This document shows, piece by piece, positions 26,496-36,465 of a stretch of DNA of 64,000 nt. Both the position numbers and the translations under genes were made by a program. How positions within the stretch are numbered: the stretch's first letter is position 1; each line of letters opens with the position of its first letter. The DNA lies in NCBI GenBank assembly GCA_900314715.1, contig OMWI01000052.1, forward strand, positions 1 to 64,000. The letters are read 5' to 3'. The stretch comes from an uncultured Prevotellaceae bacterium (lineage in GTDB: Bacteria; Bacteroidota; Bacteroidia; Bacteroidales; Bacteroidaceae). The notes under the pieces were generated by a model, which saw nothing but the letters and a program-made list of their open reading frames with translations, did no database searches and was not told the DNA's origin.

Positions 26496-28157
26496 ATGAA
26501 AACGAATAATATAAAGCATTACCTCCTTGGTTGTCTCGTTAGTTGTGGATTAGCCGCTGCAGCGACAACCCTCGTCTCTTGTTCCGACGACAAATTCGCT
26601 GGCGACCCTGCCAAGGACTGGAACGGAACGACCACCTTCTTTGCTCCTACCGATAATCAGGGCTTCGGAACATACTACACCCCTGCTATCGGTCGAGTAG
26701 GAGACCCCATGCCTTTCTACGATCAGAAGGCTGGCGACTTCAAGGTGCTCTACTTGCAGGAGTTCATCAACAACATGTCTCATCGCTTCCATCCCATCTG
26801 GGCTGTTTCTACTTCCGACGGAGCCAACTACGAATCGCTGGGCGAACTGATTCCCTTCGGAGCTAACGACTACCAGCAAGATGCTGCCCTCGGTACGGGA
26901 TGTGCATACGAGAAAGACGGTGTCTATTATATCTATTATACGGGTCACAACGGCAATTGCAAAAACCGTGAGGTGGTGATGCGCGCTACGTCTACCGATT
27001 TCAAGACGTGGACGAAAGACGAACTCTGGACGCTTAAAGGTCCTGACTTCGGCTATTCAAGCAACGACTTCCGCGACCCGCAAATCTTCGTCGCTGACGA
27101 TGGCCTCTATCACATGCTCATCGCTACTTATCCCGTCAATGGTGGCGACCCTGTCTTCGCTGAGTTCAAGTCTTCCGACCTGAAGAGTTGGGAGCACGTT
27201 GGTCGTATCCGTATGATTTGGGACCGTATGCTCGAGTGTCCCGATGTGTTCAAGATGGGCGACTATTGGTATCTGGTATATAGCGAGAGCTTCCGCGCTT
27301 CTTGGAGCCGCAAGGTGAAGTATATGATGGCGAAGACCTACGAGGAACTGAAGAACTGTTTCAACGATGGTCCTAAGTGGCCTGCCGACGGTCATGAGGG
27401 TGTGCTTGATAGCCGTGCCTTCTATGCTGGTAAGACAGCTTCCAACGGTACAGACCGTTACATCTGGGGATGGTGCCCGTTCCGCACGGGTGCTGACATT
27501 CACGAGAAGAATACCAACGTGGGTGCTGGCGACGGCAACGAACCTGCATGGAGTGGGGCGCTCGTATGTCACAAGATTATCCAACATGCCGACGGAACCC
27601 TTACGCTCGGTGCCGTTCCTGCCATGGCTGCCAAGTACAACAAATCTGCCGATGCTACTATCGTAGAGAATAAAGGCTACAGCAATGGCACACTGAGTGG
27701 CGATGGAGCCTACGTGCTTTACAACCGACTGGGTGTTTGCAACCACATCTCATTCACCGTGAAGACTTCCAACAACTGGGATAAGTTTGGCGTTTCGTTC
27801 GCACGCGGTACCGATTCCAAGAAGTATTACACTATGGTCGTTAATCCCGAATGGGAAGATGGCCGCAAGGTAAACTTCGAACAAGAAGGTGCAGAAGGCA
27901 AGGGCTTCATCGAGGCAGCCGACGGCTATAACTTCCAGCGTCCAGCCGACAATGTCTATCACATCGACATCTACACCGACAACTCAGTTCTGACGCTCTA
28001 CATCAACGATGTCTGCGCTTACACGCAACGCATCTACGGCATTCAGAAAAACTGCTGGAGCATCAACAACTATGTCAGCAATAAACCAACCCAAAACTAT
28101 CATCCCTCCTCAACTGCCAACAAGCAAATAGGGAGGACAGGTGCAATACGCTTTTAG
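26496..28157 (+). CDS. GH32-family glycoside hydrolase (fructan-degrading lipoprotein)
   Basis: 553 residues. A lipoprotein signal ends at LVSC. The five-bladed propeller shows the three GH32 acidic sites: nucleophile D70 in GRVGDPMPFY (a variant of the usual NDPNG), the transition-state stabiliser D194 in FRDPQIF and acid/base E247 in LECPDVF. A C-terminal beta-sandwich follows from about residue 390 (GDGAYVLYNRLGVCNHISFTV). It would hydrolyse beta-fructoside links (levan or inulin) at the cell surface. Last gene of the fructan operon; a strong terminator follows. The altered NDPNG box makes the exact specificity uncertain. Confidence 0.87.
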   Translation: MKTNNIKHYLLGCLVSCGLAAAATTLVSCSDDKFAGDPAKDWNGTTTFFAPTDNQGFGTYYTPAIGRVGDPMPFYDQKAGDFKVLYLQEFINNMSHRFHPIWAVSTSDGANYESLGELIPFGANDYQQDAALGTGCAYEKDGVYYIYYTGHNGNCKNREVVMRATSTDFKTWTKDELWTLKGPDFGYSSNDFRDPQIFVADDGLYHMLIATYPVNGGDPVFAEFKSSDLKSWEHVGRIRMIWDRMLECPDVFKMGDYWYLVYSESFRASWSRKVKYMMAKTYEELKNCFNDGPKWPADGHEGVLDSRAFYAGKTASNGTDRYIWGWCPFRTGADIHEKNTNVGAGDGNEPAWSGALVCHKIIQHADGTLTLGAVPAMAAKYNKSADATIVENKGYSNGTLSGDGAYVLYNRLGVCNHISFTVKTSNNWDKFGVSFARGTDSKKYYTMVVNPEWEDGRKVNFEQEGAEGKGFIEAADGYNFQRPADNVYHIDIYTDNSVLTLYINDVCAYTQRIYGIQKNCWSINNYVSNKPTQNYHPSSTANKQIGRTGAIRF

Positions 28158-28169
28158 TTAATTTGTTTT

Positions 28170-28216
28170 GCGACCCGATACCAGTTCTGCGAAACGGTAT
28201 TGGGTCGCTATTTTTA
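28170..28216 (+). terminator. Terminator of the fructan operon
   Basis: A 13-bp stem, GCGACCCGATACC / GGTATTGGGTCGC with one G-T pair and a 13-nt loop, is followed by TATTTTTA. Confidence 0.8.
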
Positions 28217-28260
28217 TTCCACGCATCAGCCGATATATCTTTCATCTCTCACCCTAAAAA

Positions 28261-28276
28261 CTAATCTCTTGCTTCT
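28261..28276 (-). repeat. Dispersed repeat copy flanking the CotH gene (left)
   Basis: The minus strand reads AGAAGCAAGAGATTAG, identical to 30935 to 30950 on the plus strand and to 15 of 16 bases at 36900 to 36915. Similarity to the right-hand copy continues through nearby CTCTCACC-rich DNA, so the CotH gene sits between inverted copies. Confidence 0.6.
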
Positions 28277-28320
28277 AACTCTCTTTCTTTCTAAAAAGCA
28301 TATTTCTCACCACTCACCTC

Positions 28321-30561
28321 TCACCTCTTCATAACCTTCCTGCTTGTCCCATCGGGCATACGGATGATGTTGATGCCACGCTGCATTTCATGGATGCGCA
28401 TACCGTTCATGTTGTAGATGATGGTAGGATGGGAGAGAGGGGATGAGTGAGCAACAATCTCCTGCACGTCGGTTGATGAAGGCTTCATGGCCGATACCGC
28501 CATGATGGAGGCGTAGGCATAACTGGCAGACGTGAAGGAAATCGCTTGTAGCGGTTTGTTGTCAACAGGGATGGAGAAGTCGAATAGGCAATAGTGGTTG
28601 TCTGACGAGTAGGCGTTGTTGTTGCGACTTACATTCCCAAGGGCTGTTACAGCTTCGTTGCCTTGCAGGGCATCTGTCCTGACTGACCAATCGCGAATGG
28701 TGTAGTTGCCCATGTCGGTGGTCGTGCCATCAGCATAGTGCAGTTGCACCCTGACGTTCGAATCGCCATTGCCACTCGTGGCAAGGATGAAGAGTTCGGT
28801 GGTTTCCACGGGGAAATCGAACTTAAGTGTTCCCGATTGGTTGATTTGTCGCAACGTCAAGGCATTCAGTCCATCGTAGGGCGATAACCGGTAAGCAGCT
28901 TGTTCGTTGTCCGATGTGATAAGGCGGTCGGCAGGCAGTCCGCCACTTCCCCTGAGTTTCTCGGCATAGAAAGTACGTTGAGAACCATCTACGGCAACGG
29001 TGGTGTAATTGCTGGCAGGGAGCGATTCAGCCACGATGTCAGCATTCCATCCCGAAACGATGTCGATAGGTTCGGTTTCCACCTCCCGTGGAGGCAGCAG
29101 ATGGCGGTCGAGAAACTGGAGTCGCTTGCCAATCCATCCCTTCATGTAGTTCACCGCATCATCGTAGTTGTTGGCATAGTAATAGAGTGGCCATATACTG
29201 ACGCGCGTATAGATGCCCCACGCCATTTCGTTGCGTTCGGTAGCCCCACCACTCTTCAACAACGTGGCCAAGGAGTCAACCGTCTGCATGAGGCGTTCGT
29301 TCGAATGGTTGCCTTGTCGATATTGCTGCCATCGTTGTTTCAGCGCTTCCACATAGTTCTCGTCTTGTAGCATACGATACCAATAGAACGGCACTTGCGA
29401 GTCGTCCCACGGGTTATGAAGATTCATCTCATATTGCCAGCGGTCGGTTTTATGACCATCGTAATAGTTGGCGTTGCCCCATGCTAAGTTGAAGTCCCAC
29501 AGGGTGGTCTTCCATCGCGGGTCGAGACCTTCCGCTTCACTTCGTTTCTCCCCATGCTTATACAGATGCGTGCTCAGCCGATAGCCGTCGATGTTCATGG
29601 ACACCTCGGTAGCCAACATATAGTCGATGAACGACTGCACGTCAATCATCTCACGATAGCCACCGTCGAGATTATCCCAGTCGTCAGCCATGAACGACGC
29701 TTCCATCTTGTTCACCTCGTTATGGAGAGCCAAGCGAGTGCCGGCTGGCAAGGCGGCAAACTCATCATCGTCGGGGTCGGCATATTCATAGACCACCTGA
29801 CGGTCGTTGGCAATCTTGCTTCCATCGAGCGAGAGCCAAGGACGAAAGCGAGAAGCGAAATGAGGGTCGTAGCCATGATCAACACTCACATGATAGTCGC
29901 CCGTGAGGTCGCCTTCCACCTCCCCTGGTTCGCTTAGGTTGAGGCGATGCTTGCCCTTAGACACCAATTCCGACAAGACATACACGCCATAGTAGGTGCC
30001 ATCGAGGATGACTTCGCACATCTGGACACGCGGCACCCAGTCGAACCAAGGACGAGCCAACTCGAACGACAGCACGTCGCGAAACATCGTCTCGTCGCAC
30101 CAAGGAGCGATCAGCGCCCATTTGTTGTCCTTGGGCATTCCGAGTATCTTCACCTTCTTTTTCTCTCCGCCATAATCGGGTAGGACATTACTTTCCAACG
30201 TGCGGAAAGCGTATGGTTTCTTGTCCGACTGGTCGAAAGAAGAGTTGCCACGGTATTTCAAGGCTATCCATCCCTCGTAGTCGATATGTTGTCCAGGAAA
30301 GGCCACGGTGTCGGCATGGTTTTTCAGTCCGTCGCCATTATGGATGATTTTCATCTTGGCGAGGATGTAGTCGTTGCGTAATATCGTTTTACCCCCCACG
30401 TTGATGAACACGATGGGTAGGTTGGTCTCTTCCACTTTCACGTTGGCGTTGCGCAGTCGGTTGCGGTAGTTGTCGCTTTGTTGGGCAGAAAGGCTCCCGA
30501 TGCAACAAGGTGCCAACAGGAGAGCGATTAAGAAGAGTGCGATATTCGTTTGTCTTTTCAT
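28321..30561 (-). CDS. CotH-kinase-family secreted protein
   Basis: 746 residues from ATG 30561 (MKRQTNIALFLIALLLA); an upstream TTG at 30585 overlaps the promoter. A signal peptide ends near LSAQQ. The CotH-like region spans about 45 to 500: the YRGNSSFDQSDKKPYAFRT block, KWALIAPWCDETMFRDVLSFELA, YGVYVLSELVSKGKHRLNL, and WKTTLWDFNLAWGN near the proposed metal site. Members are atypical secreted protein kinases or surface proteins. A beta-sandwich follows, then a C-terminal tail (YNMNGMRIHEMQRGINIIR) of type IX secretion signal style. It is transcribed alone against both neighbouring loci. Its role here is unknown. Confidence 0.85.
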   Translation of the reverse strand: MKRQTNIALFLIALLLAPCCIGSLSAQQSDNYRNRLRNANVKVEETNLPIVFINVGGKTILRNDYILAKMKIIHNGDGLKNHADTVAFPGQHIDYEGWIALKYRGNSSFDQSDKKPYAFRTLESNVLPDYGGEKKKVKILGMPKDNKWALIAPWCDETMFRDVLSFELARPWFDWVPRVQMCEVILDGTYYGVYVLSELVSKGKHRLNLSEPGEVEGDLTGDYHVSVDHGYDPHFASRFRPWLSLDGSKIANDRQVVYEYADPDDDEFAALPAGTRLALHNEVNKMEASFMADDWDNLDGGYREMIDVQSFIDYMLATEVSMNIDGYRLSTHLYKHGEKRSEAEGLDPRWKTTLWDFNLAWGNANYYDGHKTDRWQYEMNLHNPWDDSQVPFYWYRMLQDENYVEALKQRWQQYRQGNHSNERLMQTVDSLATLLKSGGATERNEMAWGIYTRVSIWPLYYYANNYDDAVNYMKGWIGKRLQFLDRHLLPPREVETEPIDIVSGWNADIVAESLPASNYTTVAVDGSQRTFYAEKLRGSGGLPADRLITSDNEQAAYRLSPYDGLNALTLRQINQSGTLKFDFPVETTELFILATSGNGDSNVRVQLHYADGTTTDMGNYTIRDWSVRTDALQGNEAVTALGNVSRNNNAYSSDNHYCLFDFSIPVDNKPLQAISFTSASYAYASIMAVSAMKPSSTDVQEIVAHSSPLSHPTIIYNMNGMRIHEMQRGINIIRMPDGTSRKVMKR

Positions 30562-30582
30562 ATCCGAGTCAATGAATCTGTG

Positions 30583-30590
30583 CAAAATTA
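30583..30590 (-). promoter_or_regulatory. -7 element of the CotH gene promoter
   Basis: TAATTTTG on the minus strand, 21 bp before ATG 30561. It excludes the TTG at 30585 as start. Confidence 0.6.
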
Positions 30591-30802
30591 CTTGTTTTTT
30601 TTCACTTGTGAAATAATCATCCGTTGTTTCTTTCCAAAGTAAAATCTCTTTTGTTCAAAAATGGAAAAGAATTCTCAAAAAGGCAAAAATCACGTGAATA
30701 TTTTCTTTATACAAATAAAACAATTTCATTTTGTAAGTCGTTGATTATGAAGTAGTAAGTTTTTTGATTGAAAAATATAATTGATACATTTAAAGTTTTA
30801 TC

Positions 30803-30832
30803 TTTGTAGAAACAAAGAATTTCCTAATTTTG
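30803..30832 (+). promoter_or_regulatory. Promoter of the GH76 operon
   Basis: TTTG (30803 to 30806), 18 bp, TAATTTTG (30825 to 30832). An overlapping alternative -7, TATCTTTG, lies at 30799 to 30806. The ATG at 31074 is about 235 bp further, so the leader RNA is long and contains a palindromic repeat. Confidence 0.55.
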
Positions 30833-30856
30833 TGGGTGTATAAAGTAAGTATTTGA

Positions 30857-30897
30857 AGCCTCACCCCCGAACCCCTCTCCGAGGGGAGAGGGGAGTG
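30857..30897. repeat. REP-like palindromic element, copy 1
   Basis: CCTCACCCCCGAACCCCTC followed by a perfect hairpin (CCCCTCTCC 30872 to 30880, GGAGAGGGG 30885 to 30893). A related hairpin occurs at 36466 to 36500. Such C-rich palindromes are dispersed in many Bacteroidales genomes. Another dispersed 16-mer (30935 to 30950) and CTCTCACC-rich DNA (30989 to 31033) follow; no gene is seen in 30591 to 31073. Confidence 0.7.
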
Positions 30898-31073
30898 AAA
30901 TGCTTTTCTAAGAGAGTTAGAAAGTTAGAGAGTAAGAAGCAAGAGATTAGTAATCAGGTAAGAGGTAATAGGTGTGATTAGCTTTGCAATTGGAGGACAT
31001 ATCTCTCACCTCTCACCCCTCACCTCTCACCTCTAAAGTTGAACGAATGTGAAACTTGAAATAAATAGCAAAT

Positions 31074-33461
31074 ATGGAAAGAAAGAAGTTGTTCCTCGGG
31101 CTTTGTCTTCTGGCAAGTTGCCAAATGGCAGATGCGGCGGTAGAGATAGGCAAGACCTATCGCATCGTGCCCGACGGAAATGACAAGAAGTCGCTCTTTG
31201 TGGATAACTCCTCGTTGGCAGAGAAAGCCCCCATTGTGGTGTGGAGTGAAACGAATGTACCAGCCCAACAATGGGAAGTGGTGGATGCTGGCGGTGGAAA
31301 CATCGCGTTGAGAAATGTCTATACAGGCAAATACATGGACGCTACCAACATCGCCCTGTCGCAAAGAAGTCAAATCAGCGCGTGGACATTGGAGACGGTG
31401 GATGAGAGCAACAATGCCTATCTGCTGAAACAAGGGAAATACCTACGAGTGATCAGTACGGTAGATGGACGACAACCACAGGTAAGCAATAATGCGCAGA
31501 CATGGTTTTTTGTGGAAGTGGAACCCCAACGCACGTTTGACGCAAAGGCACGTCAACGGATGTTAGACGGTTTCCTTCACCAATATATGCAAGACAAAGG
31601 TAGTGGCTATCGCACCTTCGTCAATGGTAGTTGGGGAGAGGCAGAGACACTTGAAGCCATTCTCGACTGCTATGAAGCCACTGGCGACCGCACATTCCTG
31701 AATGTGTTTGAGGCCTGCTACAACTATATGCGCTATCATGTGGGAACGACATGGAATAGCGGAACCGTGGTGGGTGGTTATGATTGGTTTGGCTATGACT
31801 TCAACGACGACGTGATGTGGCTCATCATCGCTGCCGCCCGCGCCTATCACCTCACGGGGAAGTTGAATTACCTGAATGATGCCAAGCGCAACTTCGACTT
31901 GATTTGGCAACGAGCCTATTTGGGATATGTAGGACTGTTGAGATGGGCTGAATACACAGGCGACCGCAACGGTGTCAACTCATGCATCAACGGACCAGCC
32001 GAGGTGGCAGCATGTTATATTGCCGTTGGTACGGGCGATGATAGCTACTATGAGAAAGCCAAGGAACTCTATGCCAACCATCGTAAGTATCTCTTTGTGC
32101 CAACAACGGGACAAGTATATGATAGCGTGGTGTTCGACCCGAATAATGTCAGCGTGACCAGTTGCAACAAATGGGCTTCCACCTACAATCAAGGTACGAT
32201 GTTGGGAGCGGCGGTGTTGTTGTATCGCCATTATGGAGATGCACAATACAAGCAAGATGCCGACCGCATCATCAACTATGCCAAGAACAACCTTTGCAAT
32301 GAGTTCAAACTCGTACATGTGTGTCAGAATGCCAATGGCGACTTCCAAGGATTCAAGGGAATCTTGATGCGCTATGCAGGACTCTATGCGCGGGAGTTCT
32401 CGGATGCCAACACGCAGGATTGGTTGATGAAGAATGCGTTTCATGCCTACAACAACATGAACTCACTCTCTTTCGGACATTCCGCTTGGTTGACAAAAGC
32501 CAAGGAAGACATGATGTTTGGAGACGTGGATTATAGTGCTTCGAGTTCTGCTTTCGGTGCTTCTACGGCATTGACGGCTGCCTGTAGCGTGCCTTTGGAA
32601 ACACGATGGGCGACAGGTCAAACATGGAAACAGACGTTGCCAGCATCGAGTGCCACGAAGGAAGGAAACAAGGAAATGACTTTCTCTTACCATGCCACGA
32701 AGAGCGGACATTATAAAATCATCGTCTTCTATCGTCAGGAAGAGAAACGCAATGTTTATCTGACGGTCAACCAAGCCGATGCCGCCTTGACTGTTTATCC
32801 TTCATCCAAAGACCAGACGAACCAAATACCTTTGTTTGCCACATTGTTTGAGGGCGACAATCATTTGTGCTTCAGTAGTGATTCTGCTCTGCCACAGATA
32901 GAGAAGATAGAGGTAATGTATTTGGGTGATGTACCCGATGGGTTGGAAGCAGAATATGGCATTACTACGGGACAAGCCGCCATCTCCAAGGATGAAGATG
33001 CATCAGGTAAACAATATGTTCGTTTTATCGGAAATGGAAGTAACAATATCCTGACACTCAAGTATGATGCCCCGAATGCAGGGAAATACGACGTGAGTGT
33101 GGTGTATTTCACTAGTCAGAACAGACAGATGTACGTGAGGGTGAATAGTGGGAGCAAGACGATGGAAACCTATCTCTCTACGGGAGGATGGGAGGCTTCA
33201 ACGGCGCAAACGAAAACCATGACCGTGACGATGAAGGCTGGTACGAATACCATTGTCTTGGGTAATGATACCAATTGGGCACCCTATATTGACAAGTTGG
33301 TGATAGTACCTCATGTAGAACCTTCATCGGTGGGCAATATCCGTGCAGAACAGACCATCGATAACGACGCTTGGTATCTGTTGAACGGGATGAACATGAA
33401 GCAGCCATTGACAAGCGGAATCTATATTCATAAACAAAAGAAATATTTAGTAATGAAATGA
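31074..33461 (+). CDS. GH76 endo-alpha-1,6-mannanase-like enzyme with ricin-type lectin domain
   Basis: 795 residues. The signal ends near MADAA. Residues about 22 to 148 form a ricin-type beta-trefoil (KTYRIVPDGNDKKSLFVD, QQWEVVDAGGGNIALRNVYTGKYMD). Residues 150 to 510 form an (alpha/alpha)6 barrel with the paired catalytic aspartates D245-D246 in YDFNDDVMW, the hallmark of GH76. Two CBM6/35-like beta-sandwiches follow (about 515 to 635 and 640 to 755), then a C-terminal sorting-type tail (YLLNGMNMKQPLTSGIYIH). It would cut the alpha-1,6-mannan backbone at the surface. The stop overlaps the start of the next gene (ATGA at 33458). Confidence 0.88.
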   Translation: MERKKLFLGLCLLASCQMADAAVEIGKTYRIVPDGNDKKSLFVDNSSLAEKAPIVVWSETNVPAQQWEVVDAGGGNIALRNVYTGKYMDATNIALSQRSQISAWTLETVDESNNAYLLKQGKYLRVISTVDGRQPQVSNNAQTWFFVEVEPQRTFDAKARQRMLDGFLHQYMQDKGSGYRTFVNGSWGEAETLEAILDCYEATGDRTFLNVFEACYNYMRYHVGTTWNSGTVVGGYDWFGYDFNDDVMWLIIAAARAYHLTGKLNYLNDAKRNFDLIWQRAYLGYVGLLRWAEYTGDRNGVNSCINGPAEVAACYIAVGTGDDSYYEKAKELYANHRKYLFVPTTGQVYDSVVFDPNNVSVTSCNKWASTYNQGTMLGAAVLLYRHYGDAQYKQDADRIINYAKNNLCNEFKLVHVCQNANGDFQGFKGILMRYAGLYAREFSDANTQDWLMKNAFHAYNNMNSLSFGHSAWLTKAKEDMMFGDVDYSASSSAFGASTALTAACSVPLETRWATGQTWKQTLPASSATKEGNKEMTFSYHATKSGHYKIIVFYRQEEKRNVYLTVNQADAALTVYPSSKDQTNQIPLFATLFEGDNHLCFSSDSALPQIEKIEVMYLGDVPDGLEAEYGITTGQAAISKDEDASGKQYVRFIGNGSNNILTLKYDAPNAGKYDVSVVYFTSQNRQMYVRVNSGSKTMETYLSTGGWEASTAQTKTMTVTMKAGTNTIVLGNDTNWAPYIDKLVIVPHVEPSSVGNIRAEQTIDNDAWYLLNGMNMKQPLTSGIYIHKQKKYLVMK

Positions 33462-34426
33462 AAAAGCATAAACTCATCTTATTAACGCTATTGTTTGGTG
33501 TGACCACCATTGTTTTTGCGCAAAAGAATCAAAGTGGCAATCCCATCTTTCCAGGATGGTATGCAGACCCAGAAGCCGTGGTGATGGATGGACGTTGTTG
33601 GGTGTTTCCCACCTATTCAGCACCCTACGACGACCAACTGTATTTTGACGCTTTCTCGTCGAAGGACTTGGTGAAATGGAAGAAACATCCGAGGGTTTTG
33701 ACCAACGAGCGAGTGAGTTGGGCAAGACGCGCCATGTGGGCACCAGCCATCGTGAAGAAAGACAAGCAATATTATCTATTCTTCTCTGCCAATGATGTTC
33801 ACGAGGGCGAAGTGGGCGGTATCGGTGTGGCGATTAGCAAGAAACCGCAAGGTCCTTATCATGATGCCTTGGGTAAACCGCTCATCTCACATGTTGTCAA
33901 TGGTGCACAACCAATCGACCAATACGTTTTCCGTGATGATGACGGACAATATTATATGTATTATGGTGGTTGGGGACATTGCAATGTGGTACGCTTGTCA
34001 GACGACTTGTTGAGCATCATTCCGTTTAACGATGGCGATACTTACAAAGAGGTAACACCCGAGCGTTATGTAGAAGGTCCCTTCATGTTGAAACACAACG
34101 GAAAGTATTATTTCATGTGGAGTGAAGGAGGATGGGGACAACCCGATTATAGCGTGAGTTATGCTATCAGCGACTCTCCATTTGGTCCATTTCATCGGAT
34201 AGGGAAGATATTGGAACAAGACCCAGAAGTGGCCACAGGTGCTGGTCATCATTCCGTCATCAAAGACCGCAAGGGCAATTGGTATATTGTCTATCATCGT
34301 CGTCCGTTGGGAGAAAAGGAAGCCAACTCACGACAGACGTGTATCGACAAACTGGAGTTTGATGAGACGGGGAAGATTCGTCCTGTCAAGATTACGAAAG
34401 AAGGTGTGAAACGTACGAAATTTTAG
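33458..34426 (+). CDS. GH43-family glycoside hydrolase
   Basis: 322 residues, single five-bladed propeller with signal peptide (ends VFAQ). The acidic triad is visible: D37 in GWYADPEAVV, D154 in IDQYVFRDDDG and E206 in YVEGPFML. The WAPAIV motif (about 94) is typical of GH43. It removes terminal arabinose, xylose or galactose-type units; the exact substrate cannot be read here. It overlaps the GH76 gene by 4 bp and is followed 24 bp later by an unclassified barrel enzyme, so the three act together. Confidence 0.85.
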   Translation: MKKHKLILLTLLFGVTTIVFAQKNQSGNPIFPGWYADPEAVVMDGRCWVFPTYSAPYDDQLYFDAFSSKDLVKWKKHPRVLTNERVSWARRAMWAPAIVKKDKQYYLFFSANDVHEGEVGGIGVAISKKPQGPYHDALGKPLISHVVNGAQPIDQYVFRDDDGQYYMYYGGWGHCNVVRLSDDLLSIIPFNDGDTYKEVTPERYVEGPFMLKHNGKYYFMWSEGGWGQPDYSVSYAISDSPFGPFHRIGKILEQDPEVATGAGHHSVIKDRKGNWYIVYHRRPLGEKEANSRQTCIDKLEFDETGKIRPVKITKEGVKRTKF

Positions 34427-34450
34427 AAAACAAATAAATATTACTTCATC

Positions 34451-36463
34451 ATGATGAAAAGAATCAATAAACTTATTGTTTGCACGCTCCTCCTATGTGT
34501 AACGATGGAGGTGTATGCGTTGGACGCTGAATATACACTTCGTCTGAAACAACCTGGCAATCCTGCCGTTACCTATCAACTGACTCAAGACGGAGGTCAA
34601 TTGAAGGCAACCAAACGTTTGCCTTTGGTTATCACGCAAATGGCAACCCAAGAGGGAGATGTGTGTAAGTTGACCGTACAACTGAAAGCCGAAGAGAGAG
34701 TCTATTTCAACCTTGGCGTACGTGCCAAGACGGGATTCGCCACCCACGATTGCGATTTCTATCTGCCAGGATTCTGGTATCATAAGAATCTCCGTTCACC
34801 CGATTCAGCCCCCTCATTCCACACATCCAAGAGTTGGAACTTCCGTGAAGACCGCTTGTCGTCTCCTTTGACGGGTGTTTTCGATGCGAAGTCGGGAAAG
34901 ACATTCATCGTGATGCGTCAATTAGACCAACCAGCCGAAGCATTGACAACCCATCAAGAGGGAGAAATGATTTTGGGTGGACCTACTTCATTGGGTTATT
35001 TGGGCTTTGACAATGAGGGCGACCGTGCTTCGCTTACTTTTGGTTATCCTTATGTAGAGACACCCAAACGCTATATCCGTAAGTTGACATTGGTGAATCC
35101 CATCACCACATTCGCTCGTTTGGACAAAGGCGATAGCATTACGTTAGTATGGTTCTTGCGTGAAGGCAAGGCAACCGATTATGGTCAGTTTGTGGCAGAG
35201 ACATGGCAATATGCCGTTGATTGCTTGCGTCCCACTCCGTTGAAACCTCTCTATTCACCATCGGAAGTAAAAGCACAATTGGCGAATTATTTCCGTCAGT
35301 CGTATGTGGACAAATATGCGTTGAAATACCATTCTGGCTTGAGCATTCGATGTGATGATTGTCTGCCTTGCGACCATGTGCAATTAGGCTTTTGCGGTAG
35401 GGTGTTGTTGAATGCCTTCAATGCGTTGGAATACGGAGAGCAGACGGGAGACCAAAGACTGGTAGAGATGGGACAAGCTATTTTCGACAGTTGGCTTCAA
35501 TATGGTTTTACGGGTAAGGGATATTTCAAGGAAGAGATGCGTATAGCGAATGGAATCCCTGCCGATGCCGACATCATACATAGTATTCGCGAGCAATCAG
35601 AAGCGGTGTATGCCGTGCTTCATTACCTGACTTATGAGAAGCGTCAAGGTCGTCAGCACAAGGAATGGGAAATGAAAATGCGCACGTTGATGAATAGTAT
35701 GTTGGAATTGCTGAAAGCCGATGGTCATTTCCCACGCAAATATCGGGATGATCATAGCGATGTAGATGCTACGGGTGGTTCTACTCCGAGTGCTACATCG
35801 ACATTGGTGATGGCTTACAAGTATTTCGGAGACAAACGTTATTTGAAAGCAGCCCAACAAACCGTTGATTATCTGGAAAAGAACATCATCTCGAAGAGCG
35901 ACTATTTCTCATCTACGCTCGATGCCAATTGTGAGGATAAGGAAGCGGCGATTAGTGCCGTAACAGCTACGTATTATTTGGCCATGGTCAGCAAGGGAAA
36001 GCAAAAACAACATTATATCCAATTGTGTCAACAAGCAACCTATTTTGCCTTGTCGTGGTATTATCTTTGGGATGTGCCGTTTGCACAAGGACAGATGTTG
36101 GGCGACTTAGGATTTAAGAGTCGTGGATGGAGTAATGTGTCGGTAGAGAACAATCATATCGACGTATTCGTGTTCGAGTTGGCGCATATTGCCAAATGGC
36201 TTGCCATTCAAACGGGTGAATATCGTTTCCAGTTGATGCACGATGTCATCAGTTCTTCTCTTTCCCAATTGTTGCCCACCGAGCAACGTCTTTGCGGTAT
36301 TGGTGTTCCTGGTTATAATCCCGAAGTTGTTCAACATACCCATTGGGATTATGGACGCAATGGCAAGGGATTCTACAATGACATCTTTGCACCTGGTTGG
36401 GTGATTGCATCATTGTGGGAATTGTATTCGCCTCAAAGAACGGTGGAGTTTTTGAAGAAATAA
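34451..36463 (+). CDS. Secreted (alpha/alpha)-barrel protein of unrecognised glycosidase family
   Basis: 670 residues with signal peptide (ends VYALD). Residues 25 to 270 are beta-rich, with aromatic patches (LPGFWYHKNLRSPDSAP, WNFREDRLSSPLTGVFD). From about 280 the chain is helical in alternating pairs like a six-hairpin barrel (CGRVLLNAFNALEYGEQTG, SIREQSEAVYAVLHYLTYE, LANY and WDVPFAQGQMLGDLGFKSRGW). Acidic candidates include the CDDC pair near residue 300 and D in HSDVDATGG. I know no family with this order of domains. Its place in the operon with GH76 and GH43 suggests a carbohydrate-active enzyme, possibly new. No C-terminal sorting tail. Confidence 0.65.
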   Translation: MMKRINKLIVCTLLLCVTMEVYALDAEYTLRLKQPGNPAVTYQLTQDGGQLKATKRLPLVITQMATQEGDVCKLTVQLKAEERVYFNLGVRAKTGFATHDCDFYLPGFWYHKNLRSPDSAPSFHTSKSWNFREDRLSSPLTGVFDAKSGKTFIVMRQLDQPAEALTTHQEGEMILGGPTSLGYLGFDNEGDRASLTFGYPYVETPKRYIRKLTLVNPITTFARLDKGDSITLVWFLREGKATDYGQFVAETWQYAVDCLRPTPLKPLYSPSEVKAQLANYFRQSYVDKYALKYHSGLSIRCDDCLPCDHVQLGFCGRVLLNAFNALEYGEQTGDQRLVEMGQAIFDSWLQYGFTGKGYFKEEMRIANGIPADADIIHSIREQSEAVYAVLHYLTYEKRQGRQHKEWEMKMRTLMNSMLELLKADGHFPRKYRDDHSDVDATGGSTPSATSTLVMAYKYFGDKRYLKAAQQTVDYLEKNIISKSDYFSSTLDANCEDKEAAISAVTATYYLAMVSKGKQKQHYIQLCQQATYFALSWYYLWDVPFAQGQMLGDLGFKSRGWSNVSVENNHIDVFVFELAHIAKWLAIQTGEYRFQLMHDVISSSLSQLLPTEQRLCGIGVPGYNPEVVQHTHWDYGRNGKGFYNDIFAPGWVIASLWELYSPQRTVEFLKK

Positions 36464-36465
36464 AA

